Below are positions 44,743 through 53,337 of a stretch of 64,000 nucleotides of DNA, piece by piece; the first letter of the stretch is position 1, and each line of letters opens with the position of its first letter. This DNA comes from Bacteroidota bacterium (GTDB lineage: Bacteria > Bacteroidota > Ignavibacteria > Ignavibacteriales > Ignavibacteriaceae): the NCBI GenBank assembly GCA_022564295.1, contig JADFLR010000004.1, positions 126,255 through 190,254 of the forward strand, read 5' to 3'. Position numbers and translations under genes: made by a program. The notes beneath the pieces were generated by a model that was not told the origin of the DNA, did not search any database, and saw nothing but the letters and a program-made list of their open reading frames with translations.

Positions 44743-45021
44743 TTATTTATCTTTCCAATTCCACCATTTCAATTTTTCAGGCTTCTGTTTTTTTATATCT
44801 GTGTTTGCGTAATATACAGCACATCTAAAAACATACAGAACACATCTGTCTTGAACTACTTCTGCAAAGTCATTAGATTTTTCGTAAAGTTTCTGGGGAT
44901 TTTTATCTTTTAAGTCTTTAATTGATTTTATTCCAATATTCCAAAGGTTGGTTGCCAAAGACACACCAACCCCAGGAATTTGTTTTAAATCTTTTATTAC
45001 CTTTTGTTTCTCAATAATCAC
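44743..45021 (-). CDS. Cdd1-like helix-hairpin-helix protein
   Basis: A 92-residue protein with a DNA-binding-type helix-hairpin-helix: LKQIPGVGVSLATNLWNIGI (about 11-30), then a LKDKNPQKLYEKSN segment and the family end CVLYVFRCAVYYAN. This matches the Cdd1/pathogenicity-locus family (PF11731), of unknown function. It uses a GTG start (45019-45021) immediately after the stop of the decayed VOC gene, so expression may have depended on coupling to that gene. Confidence 0.8.
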   Translation of the reverse strand: MIIEKQKVIKDLKQIPGVGVSLATNLWNIGIKSIKDLKDKNPQKLYEKSNDFAEVVQDRCVLYVFRCAVYYANTDIKKQKPEKLKWWNWKDK

Positions 45022-45394
45022 TTACTCCGATTTAGACAAATTTGAGAAAATTTCAATTAAGTTTCCTTCGGGGTCTCTCAAATGTGCAACTCTATTTCCC
45101 CACGCTTTCATATCTTTTGGTTCCGTTATGAATTCAATGGATTTTGCTTTAATTGATCAAATGTTTCATTTACATTATCCACTTCAATAATTATTGCAAA
45201 TTTATCTTTAGAAACAGTTTTTTTTCTGATTTTTGATTTCCAATTGCTTCGGACATTAATTCCGTTTTGATAATGGCAAGTCCTGACGGTAATCCAATAT
45301 CAAAACTTGCATAAACGGCATCTTTATCACCTCCCGTACATTTTAATCCTAATGTTTAGTTGTAGAAAGAGAAACTTTTTTCAAAGTCGTTTAC
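45022..45394 (-). pseudogene. VOC/glyoxalase gene with a stop and two frameshifts
   Basis: Read on the minus strand: VNDFEKSFSFYN, a TAA, then LGLKCTGGDKDAVYASFDIG and LPSGLAIIKTELMSEAIG; a frameshift in an A-run, then KFAIIIEVDNVNETFDQLK; a second shift, then SIEFITEPKDMKAWGNRVAH and LRDPEGNLIEIFSN. All parts of a VOC protein are present, so the decay is recent or the sequence has errors. Confidence 0.75.
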
Positions 45395-45520
45395 CAATAT
45401 ATTTTTTGATTTCTTTTTTGAAATAAGATTGGTCGAAATATTCTGTTTGTGGATAATGTTGTCCTTTGGCTAAATCCTTATACGATGAATTAACTCGTAG
45501 AATATTCGCATAATTTTTAA
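45381..45520 (-). pseudogene. C-terminal fragment of an AraC-type regulator
   Basis: The frame reads YANILRVNSSYKDLAKGQHY, then YFDQSYFKKEIKKYIG, which resembles the second helix-turn-helix of AraC-family regulators (DQSxFxxxFKKxxG). It stops at 45381-45383 and overlaps the VOC remnant. No N-terminal part is present. Confidence 0.5.
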
Positions 45521-45530
45521 ATTTTGATGC

Positions 45531-45878
45531 TTACCATTTTGGCTTTATAAAATAAAGCGCTGTTCCGTCAGGATCATTGAAGTGTAGAAAGTCACCACCA
45601 TCTTCTTTTCTTTCATTAAATTTGATTGATAATTTCTTTAACATTGATTTTGAATGGTTAAGATCATCTGCTGTAAAACCAATGGATACATTTCCTGAAT
45701 TTCCAAGTAATTTTGCTTCTTCCGTAGGATGTAATCCAATTAATAAATTTGGAGCCTTCATTTGTGCATAAAAGTTTCCCCAACGATTTTGTAATTCCAA
45801 GCCCAACGATTTATAGAACGAAATAGAATTGTCTAAATCAAGAACATTTATTGTGATATTTGAATTTGTAATTTTCAT
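45531..45878 (-). CDS. VOC/glyoxalase-family protein
   Basis: A 115-residue VOC protein: ITINVLDLDNSISFYKSLGL at the start, GNVSIGFTADDLNHSKSML in the middle and FLHFNDPDGTALYFI at the end. Domain length is standard. It may bind or modify a small toxic compound; metal ligands are not all obvious, so an antibiotic-binding role is equally possible. Single minus-strand gene left of the attC-like site at 45924. Confidence 0.83.
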   Translation of the reverse strand: MKITNSNITINVLDLDNSISFYKSLGLELQNRWGNFYAQMKAPNLLIGLHPTEEAKLLGNSGNVSIGFTADDLNHSKSMLKKLSIKFNERKEDGGDFLHFNDPDGTALYFIKPKW

Positions 45879-45923
45879 AATTTCTTATTTTAATTATTGA
45901 TCTTTTCATCTTTTTTTGCTTGC

Positions 45924-46038
45924 AGGTAACGTCAAGCTAAACTCCGTAAGCTTGACCTTTATAAATTACACTAATGCTTCTGATCACACAGGCTCTTGCA
46001 AGCGCATTAGTTAGCTTATGGAGTTTAGCATTTGTTAG
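45924..46038. repeat. attC-like site
   Basis: GGTAACGTCAAGCTAAACTC with CGTAAGC on the left and GCTTATGGAGTTTAGCATTT with GTTAGAAG on the right. The AAGCTAAACTCCGTAAGC and GCTTATGGAGTTTAGC arms pair almost fully. Confidence 0.65.
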
Positions 46039-46048
46039 AAGTTTTGAT

Positions 46049-46546
46049 TTAGTTTTTTTGAATAAATGTATCAATAAATTCCTCCAAGCCATCTTTCGGA
46101 TTACCAGCCCATGCTATTTCACCTTTTCTCCCAATCACAAAGACATATGGAAAACCCTCCACCATTTCTCTTTCTTCACTAATTATTTTGATAAATTTTC
46201 CATCCCGATCATTGACCAGAGTATAAAGCATTTGGGTACCTTGTTTTCTCAATAATTTTCTAACATTTTCAGGTTCTTCCCAGCTGTAGCCGATGACTCT
46301 CAATCCCTTCGATTTGTATTTTTTCTGCAACTTAGTAAGTTCAGGGATGTTTTTAATGCATGGGGCATACCATGTTCCCCATATATCAATTACATAGATA
46401 TTTCCATCTCCCCAGAAACCAATGTCATTTTCTGATCCTTGAATGATCTCAGTTATATGGAGCTTTGGGAAATCACTTATTGGTTGAGCGGCGGTAGTAT
46501 TGATTATTCCGAATAGAATTAATAGTCCAATGTTAAACTTTTTCAT
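46049..46546 (-). CDS. Secreted TlpA-like thioredoxin-fold protein lacking the nucleophilic Cys
   Basis: About 165 residues from the Met at 46546 (MKKFNIGLLILFGIINTTAA), which starts a signal peptide; the open frame extends to 46591. The thioredoxin fold of TlpA/ResA type is evident: VIDIWGTWYAPCIKNIPELT, VIGYSWEEPENVRKLL, VEGFPYVFVIGRKGEIAWAG. The usual WCxxC is WYAPC here, so the first Cys is Tyr and normal disulfide reduction is impossible. It may act as a binding protein or be decaying. The cis-Pro (GFP) is kept. Confidence 0.83.
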   Translation of the reverse strand: MKKFNIGLLILFGIINTTAAQPISDFPKLHITEIIQGSENDIGFWGDGNIYVIDIWGTWYAPCIKNIPELTKLQKKYKSKGLRVIGYSWEEPENVRKLLRKQGTQMLYTLVNDRDGKFIKIISEEREMVEGFPYVFVIGRKGEIAWAGNPKDGLEEFIDTFIQKN

Positions 46547-46681
46547 TTTAATAATTTGCTTTACTTTTTCGTTTGAAACAAAGTATTCCAAATTTACTTT
46601 TTTTGAAAAACAGTGAATAAGTATTTAAGTCTGGATATGCCATTTTAAATCTTACAAATTGCTTGTCTTATTTTAATTACT

Positions 46682-46817
46682 TCTAACGGTTAGTATAAGA
46701 ATAGTAGCCGACTGCGGAACTCAAATCTTTCAATTTACGATGAAGTTGAAGCGGGTTACAACCTTCTAATTTACTACTATCCCGGCTATTATTTTTATAC
46801 ATTGTTGTAAACCGTTA
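46682..46817. repeat. attC-like site, homologous to 38719-38851
   Basis: TCTAACGGTTAGTATAAGAA with TAGTAGCCG and CCGGCTATTATTTTTATACA with TTGTTGTAAACCG. Loop carries GAAGTTGAAGCGGG, shared with the 38.7-kb site. Confidence 0.65.
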
Positions 46818-48230
46818 TTCCACTTTCTTGACAGCAGGAACTATCCACGTTCCATCTAAAACACTTTCTTTCGGCCAATATAATCTTAATGTCAGAGTAG
46901 TTGCACCTTCTTGTGTTGATGGCAACCAATTGGAAGTTTTATTTCCGCCAGGATCAGTATTTTGAATATAAATATCTAAAGAACCATCTTCATTATATTT
47001 TAGATCATCTCTATCGCCTAATGCAAATCTGTTGATAGAGTTTTCAATTAAAAAATCTTTGCTATTGTAAGCTGTAAGTGACCAAAATGCGTTTACAGGA
47101 GGTATTTGATTTTTATCAAAATGCAGAACATATTTGTCCACACCCATAATTTGATTCCCGTCTTTATCTTTCGTAGTCATTGGATAAACAGCATCCGCAG
47201 CTAAAAGTGCACCTAGTCCAGTAAAGGCAATCAATGCTCTAAAATCATAATCTGTGCCGTAGCTTCCCATACCTTTAACTACAACCATCCAATTGTTCAC
47301 TATTGGAGTTCCTGCATCCATTTTACCTGTAGTTTTTGCAATCCATATTTGATGCTGCTTCTCCGGGATATCTTTAAGTTTTGTAATCAATTCATCAGAC
47401 ATTCCTTTGGTAGAAAACTTTTGTCCTGCAACAATTCCGATGGATTTCATATCTGCAATCAGCGGCGTGTCTGCTTCTGCAGGTGGGTTTCCGACCATTA
47501 ACTGTGTAAGTTTTGTAAAATAATCTTCAATAGATAAAGCCCTTGTATTTTCTACAGGAACAATCTTTTTAACATCCTCCAAAACCACGCCTTTTTCAGG
47601 TTCATACACAGTGTCGTATTTACTTAAAACATCTATTTTCATTCCGTCCTGGAAGGCAACTACAACAGTTGCACCATCTTCAGCACTATGTACTTGTGTT
47701 CTGCCAATCAACCAAACTGAATTTGTTGGCGATTTTATCTCAGTCATTCCTTCAGGAACCTTTTCTTTCCACATAGGACCAGTTAAAAGGAACGTATGCG
47801 CTTCGTTACCAGTAGTTCTGGTTCCGAGAACCGAAAACACATTTGAGTAAGCATCATAAAAAGGCAACAGGTAAAATCTATCTGTTGCAGGAACAGTAAA
47901 TACGATAGGCTCATCTTTTAATTCAAACCACGCATTTGAATAGTAAGTATCTACATTTGGTTTTACAACGGCTGTAAATTTATGATCCGGAAACTCTCTA
48001 AAATGCCCTAATTGATTTATTGGAGCATATACTGCTGTTATTTGCTCTACATTGATTGATACTTTTTTGGTATAATCCATTAATATCATCGGGTATCCAA
48101 AAACATAAGCTTTTGTCGCAATTTCAATGACCTTATCGTCAGAAATCCTATTCTCTTTTTTTTTGAGATTTCCACAAGCTGTGAATAATAGCATCATAAA
48201 AATCAAACTGTTAATTGTAAGATTATTCAT
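46815..48230 (-). CDS. DUF1254/DUF1214 lipoprotein (typical form)
   Basis: A 471-residue protein with lipobox TAC (Cys about residue 19), then the classical DUF1254 start (YVFGYPMILMDYTKKVSI), PINQLGHFREFPD, VKPNVDTYYSNAWFELKDEP, and the DUF1214 part with NAFWSLTAYNSKDFLIENSI and EDGSLDIYIQN. It is nearer to the common family than the two tandem paralogues at 38.9-41.9 kb. Envelope-located, function unknown. It is the first gene to the left of the integrase start remnant at 48408. Confidence 0.87.
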   Translation of the reverse strand: MNNLTINSLIFMMLLFTACGNLKKKENRISDDKVIEIATKAYVFGYPMILMDYTKKVSINVEQITAVYAPINQLGHFREFPDHKFTAVVKPNVDTYYSNAWFELKDEPIVFTVPATDRFYLLPFYDAYSNVFSVLGTRTTGNEAHTFLLTGPMWKEKVPEGMTEIKSPTNSVWLIGRTQVHSAEDGATVVVAFQDGMKIDVLSKYDTVYEPEKGVVLEDVKKIVPVENTRALSIEDYFTKLTQLMVGNPPAEADTPLIADMKSIGIVAGQKFSTKGMSDELITKLKDIPEKQHQIWIAKTTGKMDAGTPIVNNWMVVVKGMGSYGTDYDFRALIAFTGLGALLAADAVYPMTTKDKDGNQIMGVDKYVLHFDKNQIPPVNAFWSLTAYNSKDFLIENSINRFALGDRDDLKYNEDGSLDIYIQNTDPGGNKTSNWLPSTQEGATTLTLRLYWPKESVLDGTWIVPAVKKVE

Positions 48231-48274
48231 TTTTACGCATTTTTAAATTAATATAATATTCTTTCTGTTTTAAT

Positions 48275-48407
48275 GGTTTACAACATCTCAATAAACGAAA
48301 TTGCGCCTGCCTGTCGGTTTATCCGCCTTTGGTGGGCAGACAGGTTTATTGGGATTTTGTATTAGATTGTAAATTGTTCGTTTATTAGGCAAAATAGTTT
48401 TTAAAGT
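48275..48407. repeat. attC-like site plus integrase leader (attI-like), second copy
   Basis: ACATCTCAATAAACGAAATT and GGTTTATTGGGATTTTGT form the arms, with a GCCTGCCTGTCGG palindrome inserted in the loop; then TTAGATTGTAAATTGTTCG and the TTATTAGGCAAAATAG leader, nearly identical to 42781-42831. Confidence 0.6.
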
Positions 48408-48458
48408 ATGAAAAAACAAGTAATCATAATAAAATTCAAAAAACAACTTAAAATTTAA
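48408..48458 (+). pseudogene. Integrase start remnant (16 codons)
   Basis: ATG AAA AAA CAA opens a frame MKKQVIIIKFKKQLKI followed by TAA. It aligns with the start of the remnant at 42832 (KKQEIIERFYKHLII), and the two leaders are almost identical. Everything beyond about 16 codons is lost. Confidence 0.55.
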
Positions 48459-48470
48459 AATTATTTGCCC

Positions 48471-48983
48471 TCATTTATGATAATTAAATTTCATTTCTTC
48501 AGCAACTTTATCTTCTTGTTTAATTAGTACGTAGACATTCATTTCATTATCGCTAACTTTTTCAAACGTCATTCCATCAAAAAAAACTCTGCTTTCAGTT
48601 ATTTTTACCAGGGGAAAATCAACAGTTTCATCCTTTTCTTCCCATCCTCTTAAGTCTGAATGGAAGTGTTTAAGCCGCAACATTAACGTACCGTTTATTT
48701 CTGTTATGATTTCAATCTCATAAAATTTAACCTCATCATCTACGACTAGTTTAAAAGATGCTACCATTGAATTTCCTAAAGGAGAGCTCCATATTTCTTC
48801 CACCTCACCGTTAAAAGCTTCTCCTCTCCAGTAACCGGATATCCAGGCAACATCTTCTAAGGTTGCTTTAGGAGAACCGATTAAAGAATCATATGTTAAT
48901 GTGTACTCCATTTTATCCTGTGCTAATAGAAGATTGAAGGCGATGGAAATAATTAGAAGTAAGAATTTAATTTTTGTTTTCAT
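48471..48983 (-). CDS. DUF6265-family secreted protein
   Basis: A 170-residue protein with a signal peptide (MKTKIKFLLLIISIAFNLLL). The mature part starts with VAWISGYWRGEAFNGEVEEI and has the DUF6265 pattern (FYEIEIITEINGTLMLRLKH, LVKITESRVFFDGMTFEKV). Lipocalin-like small beta proteins; ligand unknown. A related protein is at 57912-58376. Confidence 0.8.
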   Translation of the reverse strand: MKTKIKFLLLIISIAFNLLLAQDKMEYTLTYDSLIGSPKATLEDVAWISGYWRGEAFNGEVEEIWSSPLGNSMVASFKLVVDDEVKFYEIEIITEINGTLMLRLKHFHSDLRGWEEKDETVDFPLVKITESRVFFDGMTFEKVSDNEMNVYVLIKQEDKVAEEMKFNYHK

Positions 48984-49227
48984 GATTTTATATGTTAATA
49001 TTTTATTGTGATAGTTAAAATTAATTTTTTATAAATACAATATTTATTGAACGTCATGACAAAACTTATATGATTTTTCGATTTAGAATTAGTCGAATTA
49101 GCTTTGTTACTAAAAATATACGATTAAAAATGAACAGGCAAGGAATTGTTGTAAATATTTAGAAAAGTCTAAGGGAATAAATAGTACCAATAAAGGTATA
49201 TGTAAATTAAAAAGTTCTTCTACATTT

Positions 49228-49818
49228 ATGGATAAAAGAAAAATAAACGGATTAATCATCAGTGCCGGAAAATCCGGAAGGATGAAAAAGTTTAAACCTT
49301 TACTAAGCTACAAAGGTAAATCTTTCATTCAGAATATTGTGCTTAGATTAGACTCTGTTTGTGACAAGATAATTATTGTTACTGGCTACAAAGCAAATGA
49401 AGTGGAAGAGAATGTTAATCAATTAAACCTTCCTTCTAAAATTGAGTTTGTGCACAACGCAAGTTTTGAAAAGGGAATGTTTACATCTTTGCAGGCAGGT
49501 TTAGCTAAAGCAAAAGAATGCGATTGGATCTTTTATCACCTTGTGGATCAACCAGGATTGCCGGAAGTGTTTTATAAAAAGCTTGTTGAACAGATTGATG
49601 ATAGACATAACTGGATTCAACCCAAAATAAAAGAGCAGAAAGGTCATCCGATATTAATTAGAAACGATTTGTTTCAAATAATTTCAGATGCACCTTTAAA
49701 TTCAAATCTTCGCACAATCAGTAATGATCCAAAAGTTAAAAAGAAATTTTGGGAATGTGGTTATGAAGAAATATTTCAGGATATTGATACCGAAGAAGAC
49801 TATTCAAAATTAAATTAA
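49228..49818 (+). CDS. MobA/MocA-like nucleotidyltransferase
   Basis: A 196-residue NTP-transferase-3 family protein. The nucleotide loop is LIISAGKSGRMKKFKPLL (about 8-25), followed by IIIVTGYKANEVEE, GMFTSLQAGL and DWIFYHLVDQPGLP. Members guanylate or cytidylate molybdenum cofactor or activate sugars; MocA-like cytidylyltransferase is the nearest by eye. The usual LAAGxSxRMG is slightly changed. Convergent with the 617-residue gene, five bases apart. Confidence 0.8.
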   Translation: MDKRKINGLIISAGKSGRMKKFKPLLSYKGKSFIQNIVLRLDSVCDKIIIVTGYKANEVEENVNQLNLPSKIEFVHNASFEKGMFTSLQAGLAKAKECDWIFYHLVDQPGLPEVFYKKLVEQIDDRHNWIQPKIKEQKGHPILIRNDLFQIISDAPLNSNLRTISNDPKVKKKFWECGYEEIFQDIDTEEDYSKLN

Positions 49819-49823
49819 AATTC

Positions 49824-51677
49824 TTACCCGGTCTTAACTAAAAGCAATTGCGGTGTAAACTCTTCAGCAGGTTCCAGTTCAATACTGTTTAATTCTCTCT
49901 CAAGAATCGCCAGGTTGTTAAGCAGATCAATTTTAACATCTTCAATTTTTACCATAATTTCTGAGAACAGATGTTTATAGTAATCAATTCCATCCTGCAT
50001 ATTTTTTTGAAACTTAAGGAAATACTTCAATTCCTTTTCGGAAATTGGTTTTGGTGAGTCATCAATTTTATCTTTAAGATAATTAATGTACAAATCAAGT
50101 TCTTTGATAAACATATTAGGGCGGTCATTTCTTTTTATAATGTTTGTTCTGCCATAAATGTGATCGATCATCTTTTCTAAAGAAATAATTTCTGAATAAT
50201 ATGCCATGTTAGGTCCGGGGCAAATGGATACACTTTCACCTTCAACTTTTCTATCAATATCGTTATTGATGAGCGGAGTGGTTCCAAGTCCTACACATAA
50301 GCAGGATTTATCAACAATCTTATCAAAATGTTCTTTATGTTCTTCAGAACTCAAGCCCTTTGAATCAAGCTCTTTTAATTTTAAATGCTGATATTGACGG
50401 GAAGCAGCGCATATTGCTTTTTCGGTAAACTCAGTATTGGAAACGAGAAATTTTTTCGGACATGGACTTCCCGGTCTTCCTTTATCAACAAGCATCAGCT
50501 TTTCAATGTCTTTTGTATTTCCTCTAAGACTGTTGAAAGGAACACCTAAGGGAGAAATCTTACTTAAGTACAAATCTTTTTCTTTGGCTTCTGTCAATGT
50601 CTTCCGGGTATGCTTATCAACATTTGTAACCTCAGGAACAAGCAGAAACGGTGTTGCCCAGCCAACGGAATCAAGTTTGTAGTAATCCAAAATAAACTGA
50701 TGTTCTTCAAACGTTCCGATTCCGCCTTGAGCGGTTATTTTCACATCAAGTGGTTTTTGCGGGCATATCCTGTTTTTATTTTTCAGTGCGAGAATGTAAA
50801 TCTCAAAAATTGTTTCGATAAGTGTTTCCCGGCTTACTCTGAATTCATCTAAAATTGGTCCCATCATAAAACCGTCGGAAGCAAATGCATGTCCGCCGCA
50901 GTTCAATCCCGATTCAATTCTGTATTCAGAAACCCACAGACCTTTTTTTGCTAAAAACTTACCTTGAATAATCGCTGAACGATAATCGCTTACTTTTAAA
51001 ACAATTTTCTTTTTCAGATTACCATTTTCATCTGGATAGAAATCTTCAAACTTTTCGAAGTAGCCGTACAATCTTGGATTTAATCCTGCAGATAAAATAA
51101 TTGATGAACTTAGCTTGCTGTTTGCAAAACCACGCAGCGCAGCATGTGCATCGTTGTATTCAGAAGGAAGTTTTTCATCTTTTAAATAGTTCGCTTTATC
51201 AAGTTTGGTCATAATATTTACATCAATACTTCCAACGGGTAAATTGTTATGAAGCCAATCTTTTATGTCATTTACGTTTTTATTGTTCTTAACCAGCTCA
51301 TAAAATTTTTGCTTTAATTCTGAACTATCGGGAAGCATGCCCATATATTTTTCTACTTCAGTTCTATCTTCAGAAAATGAGTTTTTAAGTTCATCAAAAT
51401 TATCTTTTACAATATCATCTATTAAGTTTAGATAAGCCGTAATTCTTTTAGCTCTAAAATCTTCAGTTTTTTCAGTTATCGGCTCATAAGGAATGTTCAA
51501 TTTTTCACAGTAAAATCCCCTCATTTTTTCTATCAAAATATCATCTACTATAGAGATGACGGATGATATTCCGTACTTTGCTACTCTTACAGGGGTATCT
51601 ATGGTAAATCCAATTCCCATTACAGGAACGTGAAAAGTGTGTTGGTTTTTGTTTTTCATCTGTTTATAATTGTTCAT
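49824..51677 (-). CDS. Conserved hypothetical, possibly nitronate-monooxygenase-like flavoprotein
   Basis: A 617-residue protein, or 611 if started at the Met at 51659 (MKNKNQHTFHVPVMGIGFTI). The start GIGFTIDTPVRVAKYGISSV, the central GLNCGGHAFASDGF and the later KITAQGGIGTFEEHQFILDY with LDSVGWATPFLLVPEVTNVD recall TIM-barrel nitronate monooxygenase/IMP-dehydrogenase proteins, with a large helical insertion (about residues 35-190) and a helical C-terminus. Cys-containing segments (SCLCVGLGTTP, VSICPGPNM) are conserved-looking. Enzymatic activity is inference. A perfect 8-bp hairpin lies directly before the start. Confidence 0.65.
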   Translation of the reverse strand: MNNYKQMKNKNQHTFHVPVMGIGFTIDTPVRVAKYGISSVISIVDDILIEKMRGFYCEKLNIPYEPITEKTEDFRAKRITAYLNLIDDIVKDNFDELKNSFSEDRTEVEKYMGMLPDSSELKQKFYELVKNNKNVNDIKDWLHNNLPVGSIDVNIMTKLDKANYLKDEKLPSEYNDAHAALRGFANSKLSSSIILSAGLNPRLYGYFEKFEDFYPDENGNLKKKIVLKVSDYRSAIIQGKFLAKKGLWVSEYRIESGLNCGGHAFASDGFMMGPILDEFRVSRETLIETIFEIYILALKNKNRICPQKPLDVKITAQGGIGTFEEHQFILDYYKLDSVGWATPFLLVPEVTNVDKHTRKTLTEAKEKDLYLSKISPLGVPFNSLRGNTKDIEKLMLVDKGRPGSPCPKKFLVSNTEFTEKAICAASRQYQHLKLKELDSKGLSSEEHKEHFDKIVDKSCLCVGLGTTPLINNDIDRKVEGESVSICPGPNMAYYSEIISLEKMIDHIYGRTNIIKRNDRPNMFIKELDLYINYLKDKIDDSPKPISEKELKYFLKFQKNMQDGIDYYKHLFSEIMVKIEDVKIDLLNNLAILERELNSIELEPAEEFTPQLLLVKTG

Positions 51678-51680
51678 TTT

Positions 51681-51700
51681 TTTCCCGATGTGTCGGGAAA
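51681..51700. promoter_or_regulatory. Perfect hairpin at the 5' end of the 617-aa gene
   Basis: TTTCCCGA-TGTG-TCGGGAAA has 8 perfect base pairs and a 4-base loop, starting 3 bases above the ATG at 51677. It could cover the ribosome-binding region, or act as a terminator-like stem. The remainder of the gene-free stretch 51701-52119 is AT-rich, presumably with divergent promoters; nothing else recognised. Confidence 0.5.
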
Positions 51701-52119
51701 CTCATCCCACTCAATCGAACTTAATTTCAAAGTATTTTATTCTTTAACATTAGATAACAAATTACGTGAATTATGATGAATAAAAAACTATTTTTCTCTA
51801 CCATTTAACGCTTTTACATTACTTTTACATTAAACAATTTTCTGTTGTTTCATTTGTTTGTTACACCAACTCCTAAATTGAAGTAAGGCTCATTTGTATC
51901 TTTCGATAATTTTTTTTAAACTTATCTCAAGAATACATGGATTTATGACCGAATGAATAGTAGAAAAACAGATACATCCAAATTCCCTTGGATCCTAATA
52001 CCAGGATTGTAAGTATCTCTACTGTTCTATCCCACACTATTTTTTATTTATCAATTTTTTAGATTTCACAATTATTTTATTCACATTGATGAATTTTTAA
52101 TAATTTAAACCTAATATAT

Positions 52120-53337
52120 ATGCCGATACAAACACCCTTTTTCCCAAGAACTTCTGCACTATGCAATAGCATGAATTGGAAGGAATGGGCCGGATATTAT
52201 GCAGTCAGTTCCTATGAGACATTGCATGATTCAGAATACTTTGCGTTTAGATATTCGGCCGGATTGTTAGATATCACGCCTCTTTACAAGTACAGTGTAA
52301 AAGGGCCTGATGCAGCCGCTTTTATTTCACGCATCGTGGTAAAAAACATTAACAAACTTGGTATAGGGCGTGTTTCATATTGTTGCTGGTGTACAGATGA
52401 CGGAAAGGTAATAGATGATGGTACAGTAATGAGAAGATCGGAACATGAATTTTTTGTTACTTCAGCCGAACCTTGCTATTCATGGTTTTCTCGCTTTCTG
52501 CGCGGATATGATGTTGAATTGAAAGAAATTTCAGAACAAATAGCTGGATTAGCACTTCAAGGACCAACATCGCGTGATATTCTCAAACACGTCTGCGATG
52601 CAGATTTAGATGATTTCAAGTTCTTTTCAACCAGATTGGCAAGAGCAGACGGGTATGATATTTACGTATCAAGAACCGGATATACAGGTGATCTTGGTTA
52701 TGAAATATGGGTGGAAAACAAACATGCCTTGAAAATATGGGACGCAATTATTAGTGCCGGAAAGAACTTTGACATCAGACCTGCGGGACTTGACGCACTG
52801 GATGTTACTCGAGTGGAGGCAGGCTTGATTTTAAAAGATGTTGACTACTACAATGCCCTGCACGCATTGATTGAGGGTAGAAAGTCCTCACCTTATGAAA
52901 TCTCTTTAGGATGGACTGTAAATCTCAATAGAGATCCTTTCAATGGACAAGCAGCTCTAAAAACGGAAAAAGAGAAAGGATCAAAATGGGCTATTGTTGG
53001 ACTGGATATTGATTGGCCTCAAATTGAATCCTTGTATAACAGACATGGACTGCCACCTGAGATAGGAAACCGTGCCTGGCGTGGTTCAATTCCCATATAT
53101 ACGGGTAAAGACAAGAAGACGCAAGTAGGATATGCTACCAGTGGTACATGGTCACCAATTCTTAAGAAAAACATTGCAATTGCAACTGTAGAAAAAAAGC
53201 ATGATATGATCGGAAACGAGCTGCAGATCGAAATGACTGTTGAACATAAACGATATACTGTTTCGGCAATAGTTAGCAAACCACAATTTTTTAATCCTGA
53301 ACGTAAAACTTCTAACCCAGACAGCCAGAAATCATGA
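52120..53337 (+). CDS. GcvT-family folate-dependent aminomethyltransferase/demethylase
   Basis: A 405-residue protein of the T-protein family: FAFRYSAGLLDITPLYKYSV near the start (about 42-61), then GYTGDLGYEIWVE and the folate-pocket Asp in GLDALDVTRVEAGL, and the C-terminal barrel (VGYATSGTWSP). No glycine-cleavage partners are nearby; instead it heads an operon with two flavoproteins and a Rieske oxygenase. Such stand-alone GcvT proteins usually take methyl/formaldehyde units from N-methylated amines to tetrahydrofolate. Base composition is visibly less AT-rich than the flanking genes. The next gene overlaps by 4 bases. Confidence 0.85.
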   Translation: MPIQTPFFPRTSALCNSMNWKEWAGYYAVSSYETLHDSEYFAFRYSAGLLDITPLYKYSVKGPDAAAFISRIVVKNINKLGIGRVSYCCWCTDDGKVIDDGTVMRRSEHEFFVTSAEPCYSWFSRFLRGYDVELKEISEQIAGLALQGPTSRDILKHVCDADLDDFKFFSTRLARADGYDIYVSRTGYTGDLGYEIWVENKHALKIWDAIISAGKNFDIRPAGLDALDVTRVEAGLILKDVDYYNALHALIEGRKSSPYEISLGWTVNLNRDPFNGQAALKTEKEKGSKWAIVGLDIDWPQIESLYNRHGLPPEIGNRAWRGSIPIYTGKDKKTQVGYATSGTWSPILKKNIAIATVEKKHDMIGNELQIEMTVEHKRYTVSAIVSKPQFFNPERKTSNPDSQKS

